Assembly: GCF_000739015.1 (NCBI RefSeq) | Contig: NZ_JPUG01000070.1 | Location: forward strand, 62,001 to 126,000 | Reading direction: 5' to 3' | DNA: 64,000 nt | Source of the DNA: Microvirga sp. BSC39 | GTDB taxonomy: Bacteria > Pseudomonadota > Alphaproteobacteria > Rhizobiales > Beijerinckiaceae | Shown here: in pieces, positions 1 through 7,741 of the stretch | Numbering within the stretch: position 1 is the stretch's first letter | Layout: the number at the start of each line of letters is the position of its first letter | Translations under genes and position numbers: made by a program | The notes under the pieces: model-generated | What the model was told of the DNA's origin: nothing | Seen by the model: only the letters and a program-made list of their open reading frames with translations | Database searches by the model: none

Positions 1-2
1 CG

Positions 3-2165
3 CGCTTCCAGGGCGATCCGTCCATCATCGGCGAGAATGCCCCGGCCCAGCGGGCGCTGGCCTTCGGCACCTGGCTGAGCCCCGCCGATGCCGCCGCCGT
101 GGAAGGCGCACTCGAGCAGCTCAAACTCCGGGGCCAGGCCTTCCGCCTCACGGCGCGCTGCACCGGCACCCGCTTCATCGACGTGGAGGGGCGCACCATC
201 GGCGGCCGGGCGATCCTGCGCCTGCGCGACGTGACCGGCGACCGGGCCGAACTGCTGAAGGTCCAGGGACAGCTGGCGACCGCGCGCAGCGATCTGCGCT
301 CCATGACGATGCTGCTCGACGACGTCGCCTATCCGCTCTGGATCCGCGATACGGACGACCGGCTGCTCTGGGCGAACCAGGCCTATCTGCGCTCGGTCGA
401 GGCCCGCGATCTCGACGATGCCATCGGTCGCTCCCTCGAACTCCTCGGCGCGCCGACCCGCGAAGAGGCGCGGCGCAAGCGCCAATCGGGCGCCACCTAT
501 TCCGGCCGTTTGACGGCCGTCGTCGCCGGGCACCGCGCCGTGCTCGACGTGATCGAGCGCCCGACGGCCGGCGGCAGCGCGGGTATCGCGGTCGACGTGT
601 CGGAGCTGGAGGCGGTTCGCACCGATCTGCAGCGCCAGATGGATGCTCATGTGCGTACCCTCGATCAGCTGCCCACGGCGGTGGCGATCTTCGACGGCGC
701 GCAGAACCTCATCTTCAGCAATTCCGCCTATCAGCGGCTCTGGGGCCTCGACGCCGCGTTTCTCGCGTCGCGCCCGTCCGACAGCGAGGTTCTGGACCGC
801 CTTCGCGCCGCCAGAAAACTTCCCGAGCAGGCGGATTTCCGCGCCTGGAAGGCCGATTTCCTGCAGGGCTATCGCTCCGTCGAGCAGCAGGAGACCTGGT
901 GGCACCTGCCCGACCGCCGCACCCTGCGCGTGGTCGTCAATCCCAATCCGCAGGGCGGCGTGACCTATCTGTTCGACGACGTGAGCGAACGCTTCGAGCT
1001 CGCCTCGCAGGTTCATTCGCTCACCCGCGTGCAGAGCGAGACCCTCGACACCTTGAAGGAAGGCGTGGCCGTGTTCGGCTCCGACGGCCGACTCAAGCTG
1101 CACAACCGCGCCTTCGCCGACATGTGGAGTCTCGCAGCCGAGATGACGGCCGCGAACCCGCATATCGATACGGTGATCAAGGCCTGCCGCTCCCTGTCGC
1201 CGCGCGACGAGCCGTGGATCGACATCCGCGGCGCGGTGGCGGGCCTGGCCGACATGCGCATGGGCCTGTCCTGCCGCATCGAGCGGCTCGACGGCTCGGC
1301 GCTCGACTGCACGGCGCAGCCCCTGCCTGACGGCGCAACGTTGCTGAGCTTCACCGACGTGACCGCGAGCGTGAACGTGGAGCGCGCGCTCACCGAGCGC
1401 AACGATGCGCTGCAGCGCGCCTCGCGCCTGCGCGACGAATTCGTGCATCACGTGTCCTACGAGCTGCGCTCGCCGCTCACCAACATCATCGGCTTCACGC
1501 AGCTGCTCGGCGACGAAACGGTGGGCGCGCTCAACCCGCGCCAGCGCGATTACGCCGATCACATCATGCGCTCCTCGGCGGCGCTGCTGGCGATCCTCAA
1601 CGACATTCTCGATCTCGCCTCCATCGACACGGGCTCCCTCGAGCTCAGCCCCGAGATCGTCGACATCCGCTCCACCATCGAGGCTGCGATGCGCGGGCTT
1701 GAGGATCGTCTCGCCGAGTCCTCGCTGCATCTTGTCATCGACGCGCCGGACGACATCGGCACGTTTGTCGCCGACGGCAAGCGCGTGCGCCAGATCCTGT
1801 TCAACCTGCTCTCCAACGCAGTCGGCTTCTCCTCGCCCGGCCAGACGATCCGTGTCTCGGCGCGCAAGCGCGGCGGTGAGGTGATCTTCGAAGTGAAGGA
1901 CCAGGGCCGCGGCATTCCGCCGGAGGTTAAAGCCCGCGTCTTCGAGCGGTTCGAGAGCCACACATTAGGCACCCGCCACCGCGGCGTAGGCCTTGGGCTG
2001 TCGATCGTGCGCTCCTTCGTGGAGCTCCACGGCGGGCGTATCGACATCTCGTCCGCGCCGGGCCAGGGCACCACGGTCACCTGCATCTTCCCGAACGAGC
2101 GGCACGAGACCCCGTCCGATGGCCGATCCGCGCAATCTGCGCTAACTCCCATCGCAGCCGAGTAG
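3..2165 (+). CDS. divL: DivL-like PAS-domain pseudo-histidine kinase (5' end outside window)
   Basis: The reading frame is open to the first base, so the start and probably an N-terminal membrane segment lie upstream. About 720 residues are visible. Three PAS-like units (near 300-500, 640-830 and 1030-1200) precede a HisKA dimerisation helix and a HATPase domain with N-box NLLSNAVGFS (about 1803) and G-box GVGLGLSIV. The H-box reads HHVSYELRSPL: the phospho-accepting His of SHELRTPL is replaced by Tyr (codon 1458-1460), which is the hallmark of Caulobacter DivL. DivL is known to couple DivK to CckA and CtrA in cell-cycle control. The downstream tsaE neighbour fits a divL locus as I recall it. 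The substitution is seen; the cell-cycle role is inferred. Confidence 0.8.
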   Translation, partial: RFQGDPSIIGENAPAQRALAFGTWLSPADAAAVEGALEQLKLRGQAFRLTARCTGTRFIDVEGRTIGGRAILRLRDVTGDRAELLKVQGQLATARSDLRSMTMLLDDVAYPLWIRDTDDRLLWANQAYLRSVEARDLDDAIGRSLELLGAPTREEARRKRQSGATYSGRLTAVVAGHRAVLDVIERPTAGGSAGIAVDVSELEAVRTDLQRQMDAHVRTLDQLPTAVAIFDGAQNLIFSNSAYQRLWGLDAAFLASRPSDSEVLDRLRAARKLPEQADFRAWKADFLQGYRSVEQQETWWHLPDRRTLRVVVNPNPQGGVTYLFDDVSERFELASQVHSLTRVQSETLDTLKEGVAVFGSDGRLKLHNRAFADMWSLAAEMTAANPHIDTVIKACRSLSPRDEPWIDIRGAVAGLADMRMGLSCRIERLDGSALDCTAQPLPDGATLLSFTDVTASVNVERALTERNDALQRASRLRDEFVHHVSYELRSPLTNIIGFTQLLGDETVGALNPRQRDYADHIMRSSAALLAILNDILDLASIDTGSLELSPEIVDIRSTIEAAMRGLEDRLAESSLHLVIDAPDDIGTFVADGKRVRQILFNLLSNAVGFSSPGQTIRVSARKRGGEVIFEVKDQGRGIPPEVKARVFERFESHTLGTRHRGVGLGLSIVRSFVELHGGRIDISSAPGQGTTVTCIFPNERHETPSDGRSAQSALTPIAAE

Positions 2166-2176
2166 GAACAGCGATA

Positions 2177-3760
2177 GTGAATGGACCGGCCCTCATGCCC
2201 GAGCAGGACATTTTGCAGGCTGCATGGATCGTGACGCTTCCCGACCATGAGGCGACGGAGCGTTTCGCTCGCGTGTTGGCCGAGGAGCTGAAAGCCGGCG
2301 ACCTCGTCACCCTCTCGGGCGGCCTTGGGGCCGGCAAGACGACGCTTGCCCGCGCCCTCGTGCGCATTCTCGCGGGCGACCCGGAACTCGAGGTCCCAAG
2401 CCCCACCTTCACCCTGATGCAGGTCTATGACGGCCCGCGCAGCCCCATCGTCCATGCGGATTTCTACCGCCTGGCCGGCGGGTACGAGCTGGTGGAGCTG
2501 GGCTGGGACGAGATGACCGAGAACGCGATCTCCCTCGTCGAGTGGCCGGAGCGCGCCGAGGATGCGCTCAAATCCGAGCATCTCGACATCCGCCTCGATT
2601 TCGCCCCCGGCGGCCAGGGCAAGGGCCGCCTCGTCATGCTCACCGGCACCGGCGCCTTCGCATCCCGGCTGCAGCGCATGAAGGCCTACCGCAACCTCGT
2701 GGAGCGTTGCGGCTGGGGCGATGCCAAGCGCCATCCGATGACGGCCGACGCCTCCGTGATCCGCTCCTACGAGCGCCTCGTGAAGCCCGACGGCTCGACC
2801 GCGCTCCTGATGATCTCGCCCCCGCGCCCCGTCGGGCCCGCCGTGCGGCGCGGCAAGCCCTACACCACCATCGCCAAGCTCGCCGAGACGGTCCATGCGT
2901 TCGTGGCCATGGACAAGGGCCTGCGGGCTCTGGGCTTCAGCGCGCCCTACATCTACGGCGAGGAGCTGGAGGCGGGCCTCCTTCTCATCGAGGATCTCGG
3001 CGCCGAAACCGTGACCGACGAGAACGGGCCGATTCCGGATCGCTATGCGGAGGCCACGCGTCTTCTCGCACAGCTCCATGGCCAGACCCTGCCGCAGGTG
3101 CTGCCCGTCACCGACGGCGTCGACCACACGATTCCGGCCTACGATCTCGAAGCGCTCCTGATCGAGGTGGAGCTGCTGCTCGACTGGTACGTGCCGCACA
3201 TCATCGGCACCCAGCTCTCGGGCTCGGTGCGGGCGGAATTCGTCAATCTGTGGACCGAGACCCTGGGCGAGGTTCTCTCCGCGCCTGTGAGCTGGACCCT
3301 GCGCGACTATCATTCGCCGAACCTGATCTGGCTGCCGGAGCGCGAGGGCCTGCAGCGGGTCGGCATGATCGACTTCCAGGACGCAGTGCTGGGCTCGCCG
3401 GCCTACGACGTCGCCTCGCTCCTGCAGGATGCGCGCGTGACCGTGCCGCCGGAGCTCGAACTCAAGCTCATCGGCCTCTATGCCCGCGACCGGAAGGCCG
3501 CCGACCCGAGCTTCGACGTGTCGGCCTTCGCCCGGGCCTACGCCATCATGGCGGGCCAGCGCGCCACCAAGATCCTCGGCATCTTCGCCCGCCTCGACCG
3601 GCGGGACGGCAAGCCGCACTACCTCAAGCACCTGCCGCGGATCGAATCCTACCTCGTCCGCAACCTCGCCCATCCGGCCCTGGGGAAGCTCAAGGGCTGG
3701 TACGAGACCCATCTGCCGCGGCTCATTCCGCCCGCGGACGAAGCCCCTCCCGAATCCTGA
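2177..3760 (+). CDS. TsaE / AmgK-like sugar phosphotransferase fusion
   Basis: This is a 527-residue two-domain protein. Residues 1-160 are TsaE, the ATPase of the tRNA t6A37 threonylcarbamoylation complex, with Walker A GGLGAGKTTLARAL and SPTFTL. Residues of about 170-510 form an aminoglycoside-phosphotransferase-fold kinase with RDYHSPNLIW and MIDFQDAVLG, closest in pattern to AmgK, the anomeric MurNAc/GlcNAc kinase of peptidoglycan recycling. The GTG start has an AGGA 9 bases upstream; an in-frame ATG at 2195 is an alternative. The gene starts 11 bases after divL and is followed by a MurU-like gene, which supports the cell-wall recycling reading. The kinase substrate is inferred from motifs and neighbour. 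Confidence 0.85.
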   Translation: MNGPALMPEQDILQAAWIVTLPDHEATERFARVLAEELKAGDLVTLSGGLGAGKTTLARALVRILAGDPELEVPSPTFTLMQVYDGPRSPIVHADFYRLAGGYELVELGWDEMTENAISLVEWPERAEDALKSEHLDIRLDFAPGGQGKGRLVMLTGTGAFASRLQRMKAYRNLVERCGWGDAKRHPMTADASVIRSYERLVKPDGSTALLMISPPRPVGPAVRRGKPYTTIAKLAETVHAFVAMDKGLRALGFSAPYIYGEELEAGLLLIEDLGAETVTDENGPIPDRYAEATRLLAQLHGQTLPQVLPVTDGVDHTIPAYDLEALLIEVELLLDWYVPHIIGTQLSGSVRAEFVNLWTETLGEVLSAPVSWTLRDYHSPNLIWLPEREGLQRVGMIDFQDAVLGSPAYDVASLLQDARVTVPPELELKLIGLYARDRKAADPSFDVSAFARAYAIMAGQRATKILGIFARLDRRDGKPHYLKHLPRIESYLVRNLAHPALGKLKGWYETHLPRLIPPADEAPPES

Positions 3761-3769
3761 GCCAGTCCT

Positions 3770-4504
3770 TTGCCCCAGACCTCTCCGCATGCGCCCCGTA
3801 AAGCCATCGTCCTCGCTGCAGGTTTGGGCAAGCGCATGCTGCAGATCACGGCAACCATGCCGAAGCCCCTGGTGAAGGTGGCGGGCCGGAGCCTGATCGA
3901 CTTCGCCCTCGATAAGCTGCACGAGGCCGGAGTCGAGACGGTGGTGGTGAACGTGCACCATTTCGCCGACATGCTGGAGGCGCATCTGCGTGGCCGCGAG
4001 ACGCCCCGGATCGTGATCTCCGACGAGCGCGCCGAGCTTCTGGAAACCGGCGGCGGCGTGAAGAAGGCCCTGCCGCTTTTGGGCGACGAACCCTTCATCA
4101 CCTTCAATTCCGATTCGCTCTGGATCGAAGGCGAGGCACCCAATCTCAAGCGCCTTGTGGCTGCCTGGGACCCGGACAGGATGGACATCCTGATGCTCGT
4201 GGCGCCGTTATCCACAAGCATCGGATTCGAAGGCCGGGGCGATTTTCATCAGGACGAGAGCGGCCGTCTGCGCCGTCGCGGAACCGACGACAGCGCTCCT
4301 TTCGCCTATGCAGGGGTCGCCATCGTGAAGCCGGAACTGGTTCACGGCACGCCGGACGGAGCCTTTTCCGCCAACGCCTTCTACGACCGCGCCATCGCAA
4401 AGGAGCGCCTCTACGGCTTGTGCCTGGAGGGGCAGTGGCTGCATGTTGGAGAGCCGCAGGCCATTGCCGAGGCCGAACGATGCCTCGCCGCCAGCAAGCC
4501 GTGA
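3770..4504 (+). CDS. murU: MurU-like sugar-1-phosphate nucleotidyltransferase
   Basis: This 244-residue single-domain nucleotidyltransferase carries the signature AIVLAAGLGKRM at the N-terminus, MPKPLVKV, and FNSD for the metal-binding Asp. In Pseudomonas, MurU makes UDP-MurNAc from MurNAc-1-phosphate, bypassing fosfomycin-sensitive de novo synthesis. The AmgK-like domain lies 9 bases upstream, so the pair can form a salvage route. The only start upstream of the signature in this frame is TTG at 3770, with no strong ribosome site, which suggests translational coupling to the preceding gene. A generic mannose-1-phosphate or glucose-1-phosphate transferase remains possible. Confidence 0.75.
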   Translation: MPQTSPHAPRKAIVLAAGLGKRMLQITATMPKPLVKVAGRSLIDFALDKLHEAGVETVVVNVHHFADMLEAHLRGRETPRIVISDERAELLETGGGVKKALPLLGDEPFITFNSDSLWIEGEAPNLKRLVAAWDPDRMDILMLVAPLSTSIGFEGRGDFHQDESGRLRRRGTDDSAPFAYAGVAIVKPELVHGTPDGAFSANAFYDRAIAKERLYGLCLEGQWLHVGEPQAIAEAERCLAASKP

Positions 4505-4523
4505 GAGTGTGAGGTGCCGAACA

Positions 4524-4568
4524 GTATGACCCGGAAAAGTGGGAACCGGTTTTCCGACCAGGTCATAC
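4524..4568. repeat. Palindromic repeat overlapping the 5' end of addB
   Basis: The outer arms GTATGACC (4524-4531) and GGTCATAC (4561-4568) are perfectly complementary, and inside them CGGAAAA pairs with TTTTCCG. The core is shared, inverted, with the element at 37829-37874. Similar elements with this core are common between genes in Rhizobiales. Here the element contains the ATG at 4526 and supplies the first residues of AddB in frame. Confidence 0.8.
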
Positions 4569-7500
4569 ATGATTCAAAGACTTTGCCGCGTGTCTTTTCG
4601 ATCCCTCCGGGTTGCGCCTTCCTGCCGACCCTGGTGGACGCGCTGTTCGACGGCCGCCTCGTCGGCCCGCTTCCTGATGATCCCGCGGCTCTGGCCGACA
4701 TCACGATCTATGTTCCCAACCGCCGCGCCACCCGGGCGCTGATCGCGCTGCTGGCCGAACGGGGCGACGGCCGGGCGCAGCTCCTGCCGCGTATCGTGCC
4801 GCTCGGCGAAACCGACGAAGCCGAATTCGAGCTGACGGGCCTTGAGGGCACGCCGCTGCAGGAGGCCGCGAGCCTGAAACCGCCGATCCCGCCGTTGGAG
4901 CGCCGCCTTATCCTCACGCGGCTCGTGCAGCGCTGGTCGGCGGAAGTGGACCGGGCGCTGCTGCAGATCGGCCCCGAGGTGCCCTTCATGGTGCCGGCCT
5001 CGCCCGCCGATGCGGTGAACCTCGCGGGCGATCTCGAGACCCTGATGGATGCCTTCACGACGGAAGGCATCGACTGGCACGCGCTCGAACTCGCTGTTGA
5101 TGCGGATTATTCCAAGTATTTCGAGATCACCCGTCATTTCGTGCAGATCGCGAGCGAGTACTGGCCCAAGATCCTGGCCGACCGGCAGGCAAGCGACCCG
5201 GCGCAGCGACGCAACACGCTGTTGGACGCGGAAGCGAAGCGCCTCACCCGCGAGCGCCCGGAGCATCCGATCATCGTGGCGGGCTCGACCGGTTCGGTGC
5301 CGGCGACGGCGAACCTGATGGGCGTGATCGCACGCCTGCCCAAGGGCGCCATCGTGCTGCCCGGCCTCGACACGGATCTCGACGAGGAAAGCTGGTCCAC
5401 CATCGGCGGACACGGCGATGACGAGACCGACCCGGTGCACAGCCATCCGCAGGCCTCGCTCCGCCGTCTGCTCGACAAGCACCTGCGCATTCCACGCTCC
5501 GCCGTCACCGTGCTCGGCGACACACCGGAGGCAGCAACAGCCCGCAATCATCTGCTCTCGGAGGCGCTCCGCCCAGCCGACACCACGGATCGTTGGGCGC
5601 TGATCTTAAACGAAGATCGTGTCGCCTTGAGCCGCAGCGGCTGCCAGGGCCTCGCCATCATCGAGGCGGCGGACGAGCGCGAAGAGGCGTTGTCCATCGC
5701 CATCGCGTTGCGCGAGACCATCGCTCGTCCGGGGCAAACGGCCGCCCTCGTGACGCCCGACCGCGCTCTTGCCGCGCGCGTGACCGCGGAACTCGCCCGC
5801 TGGGGCTTGAGCGTGGAGGATTCCGCCGGCATTCCTCTCTCCGATACGCCGGCCGGACGTCTCGCGCGGCTCGCCGCCGAAGCGGCGGCCGATGACTTGC
5901 GCCCCGTGCGGCTGCTGGCTTTGCTCGCCCATCCCCTGGTGCGCCTCGGGCTCCCGCGCGAGATCCTCGAACACGCGGCGAGCGTGCTCGAGATCGGCGT
6001 GCTGCGCGGCCCCGCACCCGCGCTCGGCATCGAAGGCATTCGCGCGGCGCTCGCCAGCCGCCGCGCGGAGAACAATCGTCGCGCACCGCGTCCGGTGAAG
6101 CGCCTGACGGAAGCCGACTGGGACCTTGCCGACGAGTTGCTGCAGCGACTCGGCGTGGCTTTCGACAGCTTCACGCCTGCCGTTCACGGCGAGGGCAGGC
6201 TCGATCTCATGGCCCTGGTGGAACACCATCGCCGGGCGGTGGAGTTGCTCTGGGCCGGGCCCGACGATGCCCCGGAGGAGCCCGACCAGGACACCTCCAG
6301 GGAAGCGCTCGCGGCGCTGTTCGACGATCTGGAGCACTCGGACATCCGCGCCGAGGAAGGCCATCCGCTCAGCGGTCGCTTCGTCGATTACCCGACCTTC
6401 TTCAACGCGCTCGCCAAACAGCGTTCTTTGAGCCCCTCGCCGCGCTCGACCCATCGCCGCCTGAAGATCCTCGGGCTGCTCGAAGCACGCCTGTTGTCCG
6501 TCGACCGCGTGGTGCTCGGCGGGCTGGACGAGGGCACCTGGCCGCCGCGCACGGTGACGGACGCGTTCCTCAACCGGCCGATGCGCTCGCGCGTGGGCCT
6601 GATGCCGCCGGAGCGGCGCATCGGCCAGACGGCGCACGACTTCGTGCAGGCGCTCGGCACCCATAACGTGGTGATCACCCGCGCCCACAAGCGCGACGGC
6701 TCGCCCATGGTGCCCTCGCGCTTCCTGCAGCGGCTCAAGGCCTTCACCGGCAAGGACACGTGGGAGCAGATGACGAAAGCCGGCGAGTATTATCGCCGCC
6801 TCGCACGCACCCTCGACACGCCTGAGCCCGCGCCGCCCCTGGCCCGTCCGCGCCCGAAGCCCGACCCGGCGCTGTTCCCGCGCAGTCTAAGCGTCACGGA
6901 GATCGAGACGCTGGTGCGCGACCCCTATTCGATCTTCGCGCGCCACATCCTCAAGCTCGATGCCCTCGACGCGCTCGCGGTCAGCCCGAGCGCGGCGGAT
7001 CGCGGCACGATCATCCACGACGTGATCGGGACCTTCACGGAACGATATCCGAAAACGATTCCCGCTCACGCACTGGAAGAACTGCTCACCCTCGGCACGG
7101 ATGCCTTTGCCGACATCGCGGAAGCCTATCCCGAACTCTACGCCGAGTGGTGGCCCCGCTTCACGCGACTCGCCACCGAATTCGTCGTATGGGAGCAGGC
7201 ACGCCGTCCCGCGCTTGTCGATGTCTATGCGGAGCGTTCGGGCTCCCTGTCGATCCCGTTGCCGGACGGCTCGGTGTTCAACTTGCGCGCCCGCGCCGAC
7301 CGCATCGAGCATCGCCGCGACGGCGGCTTTGCCATCATCGACTTCAAGACAGGCCAGCCGCCCGGCATCCGGGAAGTCTATGCCGGCTTCTCGCCGCAGC
7401 TGACCCTGGAGGCCATGATGCTGATGAAGGGCGCCTTCAAGGGCTTGCCGAAAGCCAAGGAAACGCCGGACCTCATCTACATCCACACCACCGGCGGGCG

Positions 7501-7741
7501 CGAGCCGATCAAGCCGCGCGAGATCGGACCGACGGCTAAGGAAACGCGCTCCGTCGCGGAGATCGTGGAAGAACATCGCCTCCGCTTCGAGGGCATGATC
7601 GCGCGCTACGCCAAGGGCGAAGCCGCCTATCTCTCGCGTCCCTTCCCCAAATATGCGCGGCGCTTCTCGGAATACGACCATCTGGCGCGGGTGAAGGAAT
7701 GGTCGCTCGCCAGCGCAGGCGGCGGAGAGGGCTTCGAATGA
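4526..7741 (+). CDS. addB: Double-strand break repair protein AddB (alphaproteobacterial type)
   Basis: AddB pairs with AddA in the helicase-nuclease that processes double-strand breaks for RecA, the counterpart of RecBCD. The 1071-residue product has a C-terminal RecB-type nuclease with IIDFKTG and upstream GSVFNLRARADRIE. Only two cysteines appear, so the iron-sulfur clasp of Firmicute AddB is absent, as expected for the alphaproteobacterial type. Conserved sequence begins near RVFSIPPG. The preceding 15 or so residues come from a palindromic repeat, so the start is uncertain: GTG 4514, ATG 4526 (GTGAGG 11 bases upstream) or TTG 4583. It overlaps addA by ATGA. Confidence 0.93.
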   Translation: MTRKSGNRFSDQVIHDSKTLPRVFSIPPGCAFLPTLVDALFDGRLVGPLPDDPAALADITIYVPNRRATRALIALLAERGDGRAQLLPRIVPLGETDEAEFELTGLEGTPLQEAASLKPPIPPLERRLILTRLVQRWSAEVDRALLQIGPEVPFMVPASPADAVNLAGDLETLMDAFTTEGIDWHALELAVDADYSKYFEITRHFVQIASEYWPKILADRQASDPAQRRNTLLDAEAKRLTRERPEHPIIVAGSTGSVPATANLMGVIARLPKGAIVLPGLDTDLDEESWSTIGGHGDDETDPVHSHPQASLRRLLDKHLRIPRSAVTVLGDTPEAATARNHLLSEALRPADTTDRWALILNEDRVALSRSGCQGLAIIEAADEREEALSIAIALRETIARPGQTAALVTPDRALAARVTAELARWGLSVEDSAGIPLSDTPAGRLARLAAEAAADDLRPVRLLALLAHPLVRLGLPREILEHAASVLEIGVLRGPAPALGIEGIRAALASRRAENNRRAPRPVKRLTEADWDLADELLQRLGVAFDSFTPAVHGEGRLDLMALVEHHRRAVELLWAGPDDAPEEPDQDTSREALAALFDDLEHSDIRAEEGHPLSGRFVDYPTFFNALAKQRSLSPSPRSTHRRLKILGLLEARLLSVDRVVLGGLDEGTWPPRTVTDAFLNRPMRSRVGLMPPERRIGQTAHDFVQALGTHNVVITRAHKRDGSPMVPSRFLQRLKAFTGKDTWEQMTKAGEYYRRLARTLDTPEPAPPLARPRPKPDPALFPRSLSVTEIETLVRDPYSIFARHILKLDALDALAVSPSAADRGTIIHDVIGTFTERYPKTIPAHALEELLTLGTDAFADIAEAYPELYAEWWPRFTRLATEFVVWEQARRPALVDVYAERSGSLSIPLPDGSVFNLRARADRIEHRRDGGFAIIDFKTGQPPGIREVYAGFSPQLTLEAMMLMKGAFKGLPKAKETPDLIYIHTTGGREPIKPREIGPTAKETRSVAEIVEEHRLRFEGMIARYAKGEAAYLSRPFPKYARRFSEYDHLARVKEWSLASAGGGEGFE

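Noticed and set aside
1559..3985. 808-codon minus-strand frame over divL, tsaE and murU
   Set aside because: Antisense shadow of three well-recognised genes; Arg/His/Gly-rich, no domain, no ribosome site.
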